DNA from: Paractinoplanes atraurantiacus
GTDB lineage: Bacteria; Actinomycetota; Actinomycetes; Mycobacteriales; Micromonosporaceae
Assembly: GCF_900215205.1 (NCBI RefSeq)
Contig: NZ_OBDY01000009.1
Span: 186,001 to 250,000, forward strand
Length of the DNA stretch: 64,000 bases
Direction of reading: 5' to 3'
In this document: positions 16,247-25,099 of the stretch, piece after piece
How the letters are laid out: each line of letters begins with the position of its first letter
How positions within the stretch are numbered: position 1 is the first letter of the stretch
The notes under the pieces: model-generated
What the model was told of the DNA's origin: nothing
Database searches by the model: none
Seen by the model: only the letters and a program-made list of their open reading frames with translations
Made by a program: the position numbers and the translations under genes

Positions 16247-17346
16247 GCCTGGACCTCTTCCTTGCTGTCGTTCTCCAGCTTGGCGGCGAGCAGAGAAGCG
16301 TGGGTGGGCGCGTCCGGCACGTGGGCCGGCTTGAGGGCGGCGAACTCCTTGCGCAGGACCGGGACGACCTCGCTGCCCAGCAGGTCGAGCTGCTCGAGGA
16401 CGGTCTTCAGCGGCAGGCCGGCGTGGTCCATGAGGAACAGCTGGCGCTGGTAGTCGCCGACGTAGTCGCGGAAGCCGAGCGTACGGTCGATGACCTGCTG
16501 CGGGCTGCCGACGGTGAGCGGGGTCTCGCGGGTGAAGTCCTCCAGCGACGGGCCGTGGCCGTAAACCGGCGCGTTGTCGAAGTACGGGCGGAACTCCTTG
16601 ACGGCGTCCTGGCTGTTCTTGCGCATGAACACCTGGCCGCCGAGGCCGACGATGGCCTGGTCGGGGTCGCCGTGGCCGTAGTGGGCGAACCGGGAGCGGT
16701 AGAGCTCGATCATCCGCTGGGTGTGCGACGCCGGCCAGAAGATGTGGTTGGCGAAGAAGCCGTCACCGTAGAAGGCGGCCTGCTCGGCGATCTCGGGGCT
16801 GCGGATCGAGCCGTGCCAGACGAACGGCGGGACGTCGTCGAGCGGGCGCGGCGTGCTGGTGAAGCTCTGCAGCGGGGTGCGGAACTTGCCCTGCCAGTCG
16901 ACCACGTGCTCGCGCCACAGCTGGTGCAGCAGCGCGTAGTTCTCGATGGCGAGCGGGATGCCGGCCCGGATGTCCTTGCCGAACCAGGGGTAGACCGGCC
17001 CGGTGTTGCCGCGGCCCATCATCAGGTCGACGCGCCCGCCGGCCAGATGCTGCAGCATCGCGAAGTCCTCGGCGATCTTGACCGGGTCGTTGGTCGTGAT
17101 CAGCGTGGTCGCGGTGGAGAGCTGAAGGGTCTTGGTCTGGGCCGCGATGTACGCCAGGGTGGTGGTCGGCGAGGAGGAGAAGAACGGCTCGTTGTGGTGC
17201 TCGCCGAGCGCGAAGACGTCGAGGCCGACCTCCTCCGCGTGCTTGGCGATCGTGACGATGTCCTGGATGCGCTGGCCTTCGGTCGGGGTCACGCCCGTCG
17301 TCGGGTCCGTCGTGATGTCACTGACGCTGAAGATTCCGAACTGCAT
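16243..17346 (-). CDS. LLM-class flavin-dependent oxidoreductase (CE1758-type)
   Basis: This 367-aa bacterial-luciferase-fold monooxygenase has GIFSVSDITTDPTTGVTPTE at the N-terminus, LDVFALGEHHNEPFFSSSPT, the FMN-site strand LQLSTATTLITTNDPVKIAE and GRVDLMMGRGNTGPVYPWFG. Translation from ATG 17346 gives the family's usual N-terminus (MQFGIFS); the extra 17 codons upstream are dropped. It is the first gene of a two-gene operon with the FMN reductase, coupled by a 4-bp overlap. The natural substrate is unknown. Confidence 0.92.
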   Translation of the reverse strand: MQFGIFSVSDITTDPTTGVTPTEGQRIQDIVTIAKHAEEVGLDVFALGEHHNEPFFSSSPTTTLAYIAAQTKTLQLSTATTLITTNDPVKIAEDFAMLQHLAGGRVDLMMGRGNTGPVYPWFGKDIRAGIPLAIENYALLHQLWREHVVDWQGKFRTPLQSFTSTPRPLDDVPPFVWHGSIRSPEIAEQAAFYGDGFFANHIFWPASHTQRMIELYRSRFAHYGHGDPDQAIVGLGGQVFMRKNSQDAVKEFRPYFDNAPVYGHGPSLEDFTRETPLTVGSPQQVIDRTLGFRDYVGDYQRQLFLMDHAGLPLKTVLEQLDLLGSEVVPVLRKEFAALKPAHVPDAPTHASLLAAKLENDSKEEVQA

Positions 17347-17403
17347 GACCCGCTCCTTGTCCTCCGGGACTCCGTACATCCCGTCGCTGCCACCCACAAC
17401 CTC

Positions 17404-17417
17404 GTTGATCGGTCAAC
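17404..17417. promoter_or_regulatory. Inverted repeat upstream of LLM operon
   Basis: gttga-tcgg-tcaac lies about 58-71 bp upstream of the LLM start, in a comparatively AT-rich divergent promoter region (17398-17535). It could be an operator for a MarR- or TetR-type regulator, but no such gene is adjacent. Confidence 0.3.
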
Positions 17418-17535
17418 TATTTCAAAATCAAAGAACTCGCGCTGCGGCGTGGGTCACACCCCTGAAGTCGTACGGCGTTGCGTAATCATGCGGTGATCCG
17501 CTGTGATGGGGGCACGTAGACCTGGGGGGCCGTAC

Positions 17536-18474
17536 GTGCAGATCCTGATCAAGATCGTGGTCACGAGCATCGCCGGTGGCGTGGCCTATCTCCTGACCAA
17601 CGTCACCAAGCAGCCCGAAGTCTGGCAGATCACGATGTCGGTCTTCGTGGCCGGAGTGGTCCTCGTGGTCCAGTTCCTGATCGACGTGGCGGAGCAGTCG
17701 CGCCAGCTGGCCGAGGCGATACGCGTGGAGGGCGCGAAGCAGTCCCAGGAACTGATCGCGTCGGTGTCCGAGATCAGTGAGGCCGCGACGCACCTGGCCG
17801 CGGCCGAGAACCGCGTCGGACGCGACAGTGTCATACGCCTGGTGGAGTCGGCCGGGCGGATGGATCCGGAGGAGGCCCTGCAACGCCGCTTCACCCATCG
17901 CCAGATCGCCGACCTGGCCGACCTGATCGACGGACTGCGGTCCGGGCGGGCGGAGCACGAGGGCGAAGACCCGGACTGGCTGCTCGGGCTGACCGAGACG
18001 GCCATCACCAGCATCGACGCCACCAGCATGACGTCGTTCGAGCGGCATCGGGGATTAGTCGACGAAGGCGAGTTCTGGGAAAGCGACCTGGGACTGCGAT
18101 ACCTTGACCGTCAGCGCCAGGCCATCGAGCGCAAAGTGCGCATCCGGCGGCTGTTCCTGCTCACCGAGGACGCAACCGACGTCGTCCAGCTCGAGAAGCT
18201 TCTCGAACCCCACCGGAAGATCAGTGTGGAGACCAGGATCCTGCGCCCGGAGAACGTCTACTTCCTCTACCAGAATGATCTCGAGGACTTCATCATCTTC
18301 GACCAGCAGATCAGCTACGAGTTCCACACCTCGAGGACCCTCAAGAAAAATGTGACACCGCTGATTGCCAACGTCGCCCTAGTGGTCGATCCCCGGTTGG
18401 TCAAGAAACGCCGGGACAGATTCGAAGAGCTGTGGGACGCCGCCGAGCCGCGGGAAGACGAGCCGACACCTTAG
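17536..18474 (+). CDS. Membrane-anchored coiled-coil protein of the SCO2521-2525-type island (paralogue A)
   Basis: About 312 aa from GTG 17536, chosen because GGGGGG lies 6 nt upstream; GTG 17503 would add 11 polar residues before the first helix. Two transmembrane helices (about 2-20 and 29-50) are followed by a coiled coil (QSRQLAEAIRVEGAKQSQEL) and then a C-terminal domain starting at DPDWLLGLTETAITSIDATS. That domain continues with RYLDRQRQAIERKVRIRRLF and DLEDFIIFDQQISYEFHTSR and ends RDRFEELWDAAEP. The same domain occurs in the protein encoded at 25084. The alternation resembles PLD-like or sensor domains, but no HKD motif is present. Likely a cytoplasmic-facing membrane partner of the island; function unknown. 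Confidence 0.8.
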   Translation: MQILIKIVVTSIAGGVAYLLTNVTKQPEVWQITMSVFVAGVVLVVQFLIDVAEQSRQLAEAIRVEGAKQSQELIASVSEISEAATHLAAAENRVGRDSVIRLVESAGRMDPEEALQRRFTHRQIADLADLIDGLRSGRAEHEGEDPDWLLGLTETAITSIDATSMTSFERHRGLVDEGEFWESDLGLRYLDRQRQAIERKVRIRRLFLLTEDATDVVQLEKLLEPHRKISVETRILRPENVYFLYQNDLEDFIIFDQQISYEFHTSRTLKKNVTPLIANVALVVDPRLVKKRRDRFEELWDAAEPREDEPTP

Positions 18475-18544
18475 TTTGGCGCCCGGCCGCTAGCCTCGGG
18501 GTGAGGCGATCGACCCGACCTCCTGGGCAGGTGACAGCGCACCG

Positions 18545-20365
18545 ATGCAGATCCAGCCGCGGCAGCAACTCCTCGACATCTGGCGATCCACGATCGAAGC
18601 GTCGATCAGAGACGGTCGGTGGCATCCGGACGGCGGTAACTCGATCAGCGACGCCGAACAGCTTCTCTGCCTGATGTCTCCGGCCACCAAACTGGAGCGG
18701 TTGCAGCTCAGCAGGCCGGACGCGATCAGTCCCGACATCGAGGAGGCCCTGCGCGACCTGGGCGACGTCATCCGGATCCCGCAGAACCTGATGACGATCC
18801 TCAACGACTACGTCGACCGCTACACCAAAGACGGAACACCAATCTTCCCGGGAGGCTCCTACTTCCATTCGGACAGCGGGGAGCTGAGCGCCGAACAGCA
18901 GAACTGGGATGTAGTCGAGTCGTACGCCGTATCGGTGACGCTGATGGTGGCGGTCAACGCTTTCACCCGGGACTACCGGCGCGTCGCCCGGCCGTCCGTC
19001 CTCGACCACATCGACATCCTGGAGGCGAAGGCCAGCAAGCGGCTGACCGCCGCGATGGTCGGGCTTCTTCGCAGCTTCTCGGTGAACGTCTTCTCGATGG
19101 ACGTCGACATGGGCACGCATCTCATGCGTACGGTCAATCAGAGCCGTCAGCGGCCCGACCAGGCCTCCGAAAGACTGCGCGAAGCTCTGAAGGAAGTCAT
19201 CGCGAGACTGCGGGACGACCTCTCGATCGGCATCGGCATGGTCAAGGCCGAGGAGCTGGAGGATCCGCGCTGGCTCTTCGAGTGTGGCTGGTCCTGGGGT
19301 GTGGTGCGCGGCGCCTCACCGATCGAGACCAACGCGAACATCGGCGTCCAGGGCGAGGGCATCGCGGAGAACGCGCCCTACCTGTACTTCACCGCGGTCG
19401 CCATGGACGCCGTTCAGGCCCTGGCCGCCGAGCGCACGCGGCTTCCCGGCCGGCTCGATGCGGAACAGCTCCGGCTCGCCCAGCAGTTGCGGGCGCGGTC
19501 CGAACTCGTACGGATGTACTGGGCCACCATCGCGACCTTCGACTCCGAGGGCGCCTGGCCGATCGAGGACATCCCGTGGAAGACGACCGACGGGCGGGAG
19601 AGCGAGTACTACAGCCTGCTGGTCGTCGGCCTGGTCATGTCGCAGATGGCCACCGAGACCGCCGGCGACGATGGGCTGCGGCGGGTGCTCAACGTCCTCG
19701 ACCGGCTGGCCGAGCGCAGCCGGATCACCGCCCGGGTGACCGGCGACGACTTCTCGGGGGTGGAGATCCACCATCCTGGCGTCAGCTTTCCCCTGGTCGG
19801 AAGCAAGACGAAGAGCGGGCCGCTGCTCGAGTGGACTTTCGTCGACATGGCGCCGGTACTGCTCGGACGCACCATCGAGCTGGCCGCCATGATGCCGAGC
19901 GGTGATCTGCGGCGCAGGGCCAACGACCTCGCCGACAAGATCTGGGCCCACCTGGCCCGCCGCCGCCTTCGGGGCGACGTGGGCGAAGGCCTGTGGGACT
20001 CGCCCTCGGGCGTGTTCGCGCAGGCGGCCGGCGCCGAGCGGCTCAGCTGGGCGTACACCAAGCGCGTGGTCGATTGCCTCATCGCGGCGGCGCACAACAT
20101 CTCCACGCGGCTGAAGCCCGACCAGGAAATCGGCGACCTGGCGATGAGTTTGTTGGACGAGGCCGAGCAACTGCACGACCTGGAACTGCTCAACAGCTCG
20201 GCCCGGCCCGGTAGCCCGGCGCGGGCCACGCTCGACCAGCTGGGATCGCAGCTGCGCGCGGCTCGCGAGAACCTTCTCGAGCGCCCGGGTGTTTCAGCCG
20301 CCTACACCTACTCCGTGCTCCTCGAGTTGGGCCGTCTGGAAGCGGCGCGCCGAGCCGGCTCATGA
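18545..20365 (+). CDS. SCO2524-family protein, copy 1
   Basis: A 606-aa, mostly alpha-helical cytoplasmic protein starting MQIQPRQQLLDIWRSTIEAS. Blocks shared with copy 2 (21438) include GGNSISDAEQLLC, the pair PIFPGGSYF/PIFSGGSYF, LFECGWSWGVVR, ENAPYLYFTAVAMDA and YTKRVVDCLIAAA. I recognise it as the SCO2524 family of actinobacteria (recalled name; no database check). No catalytic motif is evident; the conserved Cys/Trp-rich CGWSWG block and the Tyr-Lys-Arg segment are the best candidates for an active or binding site. It follows the membrane protein gene by 70 bp. The 12 bp before its ATG closely match those before copy 2, which points to duplication of the whole gene. Confidence 0.78.
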   Translation: MQIQPRQQLLDIWRSTIEASIRDGRWHPDGGNSISDAEQLLCLMSPATKLERLQLSRPDAISPDIEEALRDLGDVIRIPQNLMTILNDYVDRYTKDGTPIFPGGSYFHSDSGELSAEQQNWDVVESYAVSVTLMVAVNAFTRDYRRVARPSVLDHIDILEAKASKRLTAAMVGLLRSFSVNVFSMDVDMGTHLMRTVNQSRQRPDQASERLREALKEVIARLRDDLSIGIGMVKAEELEDPRWLFECGWSWGVVRGASPIETNANIGVQGEGIAENAPYLYFTAVAMDAVQALAAERTRLPGRLDAEQLRLAQQLRARSELVRMYWATIATFDSEGAWPIEDIPWKTTDGRESEYYSLLVVGLVMSQMATETAGDDGLRRVLNVLDRLAERSRITARVTGDDFSGVEIHHPGVSFPLVGSKTKSGPLLEWTFVDMAPVLLGRTIELAAMMPSGDLRRRANDLADKIWAHLARRRLRGDVGEGLWDSPSGVFAQAAGAERLSWAYTKRVVDCLIAAAHNISTRLKPDQEIGDLAMSLLDEAEQLHDLELLNSSARPGSPARATLDQLGSQLRAARENLLERPGVSAAYTYSVLLELGRLEAARRAGS

Positions 20366-20623
20366 GCGGCCGGGAGACGCGATCGAGTGACACGCCACGC
20401 GGGGAAACGGTCACACGGTGCAGGATGGCGGTTACGGGTAGGAATGGGAGGAGAGTTACGGGCGAAAAGAGTCGAATTTCCAACCGGAGTTTGCCCGAGA
20501 GGCGTATCGCTTATTGGAGGGGGCATGTCTTAATGTGCAACCCCGAGACTGGTGACTAGGCCCGGCCATACAGTTGATGGATCCGCCGGCCGTGTCGACG
20601 ACGGAACGCCGGAAGGACCGCCT
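20366..20623. other. Low-GC intergenic region inside the island
   Basis: The 258 bp between copy 1 and the methyltransferase gene are clearly poorer in GC than their surroundings, especially 20440-20545. They contain purine-rich blocks (gggaggagag, ttggaggggg). No palindrome or ORF of note is seen. This is the likely place for an internal promoter that separates the first two genes from the four-gene operon that follows. Confidence 0.4.
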
Positions 20624-21391
20624 GTGCCCCCGATCGATCCACAAGTGCTGGCGCTGACCGAGCTGGTCGGCGATCCGTACGTGGACTGGGACCACTTCGA
20701 CTCACAGGCCTACTTCAACCACAACTACGGCGATCTTCGTATCGACGACAGGCGCATCATCGAAATCGTCTCCGACTTCTTCCAGCGGGCCTTCCCGGCG
20801 AACAAGTCGGGCCGAGCGATCGACGTCGGCAGCGGCGCGAACCTCTACCCGGCGCTGACCATGCTGCCGTACGCCTCCGGGGTGACACTCTTCGAGAGGG
20901 CTTTCACCAACCGCGAGTGGCTCGAGAACGAGATCGCCGGCCCCAGGAAGTCGTGGAAGCTCTTCTGGGACGCCATCTCGGCCGGACGACCGGCGTACGC
21001 GAACATCAGCAACCCGTGGGACCTGCTGCACCGCCGGGCCGAAGTGGTCGAGGGCAATGTCTTCAGCCTGGCCCCCGACCAGTACGACATGGGCACGATG
21101 TTCTTCGTCGCCGAATCGATCACCGCGCGGATGGACAAGTTCGAACAGGCCACCCGGCGGTTCATCGGGTCGTTGAAGGCCGGTGCGCCGTTCGCCGCCG
21201 CCTTCATGCGCGACTCCTCCGGCTACATCGTCGGCGATCAACGGTTCCCCGCCTGCTCCGTGAGCGAAGCCGACGTGCGAAGGGTGCTTGCCCCGGTTGC
21301 GCGCATGTTGGAGATTGAAACGGTGGAGAGCAACGACCTGCGCGACGGCTACTGCGGGATGATGGTGGCCACCGGCAGGAAGAAGAAGTAG
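20624..21391 (+). CDS. SCO2525-family SAM-dependent methyltransferase (NNMT/PNMT-like)
   Basis: 255 aa from GTG 20624, which has GGAAGG 7 nt upstream; a GTG at 20552 lacks this. The SAM-binding motif I is AIDVGSGANLYPALTM (Gly-rich loop at residues ~67-71), followed by VTLFERAFTNREWLENEI as motif post-I. The N-terminal DHFDSQAYFNHNYGDLRIDD resembles the NNMT/PNMT/TEMT small-molecule N-methyltransferase group. MGTMFFVAESITARMDKFEQ supplies the strand-4 region. The substrate is unknown. It is recognised as the SCO2525 type (from memory). It begins a tightly packed run of four genes (methyltransferase, SCO2524-like, variant P-loop, SCO2522-like). Confidence 0.85.
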   Translation: MPPIDPQVLALTELVGDPYVDWDHFDSQAYFNHNYGDLRIDDRRIIEIVSDFFQRAFPANKSGRAIDVGSGANLYPALTMLPYASGVTLFERAFTNREWLENEIAGPRKSWKLFWDAISAGRPAYANISNPWDLLHRRAEVVEGNVFSLAPDQYDMGTMFFVAESITARMDKFEQATRRFIGSLKAGAPFAAAFMRDSSGYIVGDQRFPACSVSEADVRRVLAPVARMLEIETVESNDLRDGYCGMMVATGRKKK

Positions 21392-21437
21392 CGCACGCTC
21401 CACACAGGCCCACGGACGGGTAGGTGACGGCGCAACC

Positions 21438-23285
21438 ATGCAGATCCAGCCACGCCAGCAACTTCTCGACGTCTGGCGCGCGACGGCTCGTGTGTCCTAC
21501 CGCGACAACGAATGGTCCCCCGGCGGCCGCAACGGTGGTAACTCGATCAGCGACGCCGAGCAGTTGCTTTGTATCATGGCGCCGGCCACGGAAATTCCGC
21601 TGTTTCGCCTCGACCGGCCCGACGCGGTCGCGAACGACGTGCTCGACGCCCTGCGGCCACTCGGCGACAACCTGCAGATTCCGCAAGCACTGCTGCGTGC
21701 GCTGACCGAGTACATCAAGCGCTACACCGCTCCCGACGGCACCCCGATCTTCTCCGGCGGCTCATATTTCCGGCCGGAGGACGAGGACGCCGAGATGAAG
21801 CAGGAGCAGAGCGAGCTCGATGTGGTCGACTCGTTCTCGATCTCGATCACGTTGATGCTGGCCACCATCGGATTCACCAGGATCTTCCGTCAGGTGGTGA
21901 CCCGGCAGGCCCTGCTCCAGAGCGTCGAGGAGTTGGAGCAGGCGGCGAACAAACGGCTCTCGGCGGCCATGGCGGGAATGCTCCGCAGCTTCGCGGTCAA
22001 CGTGTTCACCGCGGAGAGCATCGAGGGCGGGGAACTGCTCCGCACCGTCAACCAGGAACGGCGCCCCCGACATCTGGTGGTGGAGGAGCTGCGCGAGGCG
22101 CTCCGGGAGATCAACGCCCGTCTTCGCGACGACGTCACGATCGGTTCCGGTGCCGCCGAGGGCAGCGAGCTCGACAATCCCAACCGGCTCTTCGAGTGCG
22201 GCTGGTCGTGGGGCGTGGTGCGTGACGCGCCCGAGATCGAGACCACGGCTCAGATCGGCGAGCAGCGCGCCGGCGTCGCGCAGAACGCCCCGTACCTCTA
22301 CTTCACGACCGTGGCGATGGACGCGATCCAGGCGCTGTCGTCGGAGCGCACCCGGCTGCTCGGCCTGCTCGACGCCGAGCAGGCTCGTCTCGCGCAGTCG
22401 CTGCAGCTGCGGTTCGAGCTCACCCGCTCGTACTGGGCGGCGATCGCGACCTTCGGCTCGGGCCGCTGGCCGCTGGAGGATCTCCCCTGGCGCACCACCG
22501 ACGGCATCGAGTTCGACTACTTCAGCCTGCTGGTCGGCGGCATGGTCATTCAGAACATGCAGGCGGTACGGGCGTCGAACACCGAGATGCGGCGCGTCGC
22601 CGATGTGCTGGAAGAGCTGGCCAACCGTAGTCGCATCACCCGCCGCTCCACCGAGCCGGAGAACGCTGTCAAGGTGCACTACCCCGGCCTGCGTTTCCCT
22701 TTGGAGGGCAGCGAGGACATCGGTGGCCCACGGCTGGCCTGGACGGTCGCCGACATCTCTCCCACGCTGTTCAAGCGCTCGCTCACTTTGGCCGGCATGC
22801 TGGACGACGGCTCGATCCGCAGCCGCCTGCTCGATCTCGCCGACGCGATCTGGGAGCACCTTCGCGACCGGGTGCTGCGCGAAGGCGACGACCACGGTCT
22901 CTGGGACAAGCCGGCGGGCGCCTACAAATATCTGCCGGACGACGCCCGCGGCGCCTCTTGGTACTACACCAAGCGGGTCGTGGACTGTCTGGTTGCGGCG
23001 GCCTGGCTGATCAACAACCCGCCGCTGCGGAGCCCGCTGCTGACCGAGATGGCGGCCGAACTCCTCAACGAGGCCGACCATCTTTACAACCGTGAGCTGC
23101 TCAACGGCACCACCACACGCGGGGAGACTTTGCGTGTGGAGCTCGAACGCATCGGAACGGAGCTGCGGCGGGCGCGGGCCGTGCGCCGGGAACGGCCCGG
23201 CGTCGCTGTGTCCGTGGCCGAGGACGTGTTGCGCAAGCTCGACCGGCTCTCGGCGGCTCGGCGGGCCGACAGCGGGGTGACCTGA
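21438..23285 (+). CDS. SCO2524-family protein, copy 2
   Basis: A 615-aa paralogue of the protein at 18545, alignable end to end. It opens MQIQPRQQLLDVWRATARVS, keeps GGNSISDAEQLLC, GGSYF, LFECGWSWGVVR, NAPYLYFTTVAMDAI and YTKRVVDCLVAAAW, and ends in a charged helical region (ELRRARAVRRERPG). Copy 2 is in operon with the methyltransferase gene before it (46-bp gap) and the variant P-loop gene after it (GTG directly abutting its TGA). Copy 1 stands apart, so copy 2 is probably the ancestral, core member. Function unknown. Confidence 0.8.
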   Translation: MQIQPRQQLLDVWRATARVSYRDNEWSPGGRNGGNSISDAEQLLCIMAPATEIPLFRLDRPDAVANDVLDALRPLGDNLQIPQALLRALTEYIKRYTAPDGTPIFSGGSYFRPEDEDAEMKQEQSELDVVDSFSISITLMLATIGFTRIFRQVVTRQALLQSVEELEQAANKRLSAAMAGMLRSFAVNVFTAESIEGGELLRTVNQERRPRHLVVEELREALREINARLRDDVTIGSGAAEGSELDNPNRLFECGWSWGVVRDAPEIETTAQIGEQRAGVAQNAPYLYFTTVAMDAIQALSSERTRLLGLLDAEQARLAQSLQLRFELTRSYWAAIATFGSGRWPLEDLPWRTTDGIEFDYFSLLVGGMVIQNMQAVRASNTEMRRVADVLEELANRSRITRRSTEPENAVKVHYPGLRFPLEGSEDIGGPRLAWTVADISPTLFKRSLTLAGMLDDGSIRSRLLDLADAIWEHLRDRVLREGDDHGLWDKPAGAYKYLPDDARGASWYYTKRVVDCLVAAAWLINNPPLRSPLLTEMAAELLNEADHLYNRELLNGTTTRGETLRVELERIGTELRRARAVRRERPGVAVSVAEDVLRKLDRLSAARRADSGVT

Positions 23286-24203
23286 GTGCTGATCTTCGCG
23301 ACGTCCGACAAGGGTGGCACGGGCCGGTCGGTGACCAGCAGCAATGTGGCCTACCGGCACGCGCTGCAGGGCCATGACGCGTGTTATCTCGACTTCGACT
23401 TCGGCTCGCCGACATCGGGGGCGATCTTCGATCTGCCCGAGGCGCTGGCGGGGATCGAGACGGGTGGTCTGCACACCTATCTGCTGGAGGGTTCGCCCGA
23501 ACCTCAGCGGATCAACGTATGGGCCGACTCGCAGCGGGAGGCTTTGCGCAGCCGGCCGGCCGGGGCGGGGCGGCTCACTCTCGTGCCGGGCGACGCGGGA
23601 CGCGGCGAGTTCAGCTCGGCGCCCGGGATCGTCGAGCGGTGCGTGACGCTGTTCCGGCGGCTCGACGAGGAGTACGACCTGATCCTGGTGGATCTGAGCG
23701 CCGGCCGGTCGTACGCGACGGAGATCGTGCTGGCCGCCACCCAGCACGCGTCGCTGCAGAAGGTGCAATCTCGCTGGCTGGTGTTCCATCGCTGGACCCG
23801 GCAGCACATCGTGGCCGCGAGCGGCCTGGTCTACGGCAAATACGGGATCATCGAGACCGGCGGGCACCACGGGCATGACACCGCCAAGCTGCGCGATTCG
23901 ATACGGTTCGTGCGTACGGCCGTACTGGACCCCTCCTCGCCCGATCAGGCCGGTCTGCGGGCCGAGCAGTTGGCCTGGTTGGACGTGTGCAACCGGCGGC
24001 TGCAGGACCTGGCCTCGCGCAAAGGGGTGGGCCGGCTCAACATGATCGGTGAGGTGCCGCTCGATCCGGTGTTGCAGTGGCAGGAGCAGCTGATCTCCAA
24101 CGATGACGTGTGGCTGCACCGCACGGCCAACGAGCGGACGGTCGCCGCGTTCGAGGAGCTGTCCAAGAAGATCGTCGACGAGAACGCGTGGGTCGGTCTG
24201 TGA
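23286..24203 (+). CDS. SCO2523-family variant P-loop (ParA/MinD-like) protein
   Basis: A 305-aa protein whose N-terminus is a deviant Walker A of the SIMIBI class: SDKGGTGRSVTSSN, with signature Lys9 kept but the P-loop Lys replaced by Arg14. The A' strand YLDFDFGSPTSG (residues ~34-45) and Walker B-like DLILVDLSAG (121-130) follow, as in ParA, MinD and ArsA. Family members normally bind ATP and dimerise on a membrane, DNA or a partner. The Lys-to-Arg change may leave nucleotide binding with weak or no hydrolysis. It begins with GTG touching the stop of the preceding gene, and its stop overlaps the next start. The name SCO2523 family is from memory. Confidence 0.85.
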   Translation: MLIFATSDKGGTGRSVTSSNVAYRHALQGHDACYLDFDFGSPTSGAIFDLPEALAGIETGGLHTYLLEGSPEPQRINVWADSQREALRSRPAGAGRLTLVPGDAGRGEFSSAPGIVERCVTLFRRLDEEYDLILVDLSAGRSYATEIVLAATQHASLQKVQSRWLVFHRWTRQHIVAASGLVYGKYGIIETGGHHGHDTAKLRDSIRFVRTAVLDPSSPDQAGLRAEQLAWLDVCNRRLQDLASRKGVGRLNMIGEVPLDPVLQWQEQLISNDDVWLHRTANERTVAAFEELSKKIVDENAWVGL

Positions 24204-25099
24204 CCCGCTCCGTAGCCCTGTCGCATCTGTCGCTCGAACTCGGCCATCTCTACATGGACGACTTCAACGGCGGCGAGAAGGCCCTCAGGGAGCAGTTCCG
24301 GCGCGTACTGCCGTGGGCCGGGACCGCTGCGGCCTCGGTGACGCACGCACGCCCGCGGATCAGCACCTGCTTCCTCATCGACGACTACTTCACGCGCTTC
24401 TCGACGCCCCGGGACGCCGTCACCATGCTGACCGAGGCGGCCCGCGCCGAGGGCCTGACGATCGACTACGTGGCCCGCGAGTCGGGATGCGCCCGCGCCG
24501 GGGACGTCGACCTGGCCCGGCTCGTGGAGGATCACCTGGTGGACGAGCCGGCCGAGGGGGCGAACGGCCGCCCGGCCACCAAGGTCACCGGCTGGCTCAG
24601 CAACGGCGAGCGATCCCCGGCCGCGCCGACTTCGGCGATGGCGGCGCCCCGGCAGTGGCAGCCGGCCCGGCAGAGCGCCGTCCAGAACCACTCGATCTTC
24701 GTGGACGTCGAGCTCTGGAACGAGCAGCCGGACGGCGGCCGCTTGTGGTCCTGCCCGTTCCTGGCCGCCGTGTGGCAGCTTCAGCGTCTCGGTCTGTTGC
24801 GCCGGCTGGGCGAGCCGATCGCCGAGCCGGTGCCGGCGACGCCCGGCGAACTGCCGGCCGAGTGGGATCTCATGCCGCCGATCGTTCGGCTCGAGCCGGA
24901 GGCCGCGCCGTTCCGGGCCTATCGGACCTTCACCGTCATGGAATCACGGTTCCTGCCGATCGAGCTGGCCGTGCGCACGATCCTGGGCGCTGTGGCGGTC
25001 GACCCCGGCGCCGCGGCCCAGGTGCGCGACCGTGCGCGGGGCGAGGGTCTGGACCTGCCCGAGGAGACGGTGGGCCGGGTCGGCTACGCCTTGCTCTGA
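24200..25099 (+). CDS. SCO2522-family protein
   Basis: 299 aa from GTG 24200, whose GTGA overlaps the TGA of the P-loop gene. The protein has LSLELGHLYMDDF near the N-terminus, ISTCFLIDDYFTRFSTPRDA, then GLTIDYVARESGCARAGDV, a polar linker, QNHSIFVDVELWNEQPDGGR and the C-terminal FTVMESRFLPIELAVRTILG. The mix of hydrophobic strands with conserved DD and E residues suggests an alpha/beta enzyme-like fold, but I recognise no catalytic signature. It matches the SCO2522 type from memory and gene order. It overlaps the convergent gene at 25084 by 16 bp. Confidence 0.78.
   Translation: MTRSVALSHLSLELGHLYMDDFNGGEKALREQFRRVLPWAGTAAASVTHARPRISTCFLIDDYFTRFSTPRDAVTMLTEAARAEGLTIDYVARESGCARAGDVDLARLVEDHLVDEPAEGANGRPATKVTGWLSNGERSPAAPTSAMAAPRQWQPARQSAVQNHSIFVDVELWNEQPDGGRLWSCPFLAAVWQLQRLGLLRRLGEPIAEPVPATPGELPAEWDLMPPIVRLEPEAAPFRAYRTFTVMESRFLPIELAVRTILGAVAVDPGAAAQVRDRARGEGLDLPEETVGRVGYALL

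Noticed and set aside
21762..24119. A 785-codon leftward frame inside the island
   Set aside because: It is antisense to the SCO2524-like and P-loop genes, which have the coherent protein sequence and coupled starts.
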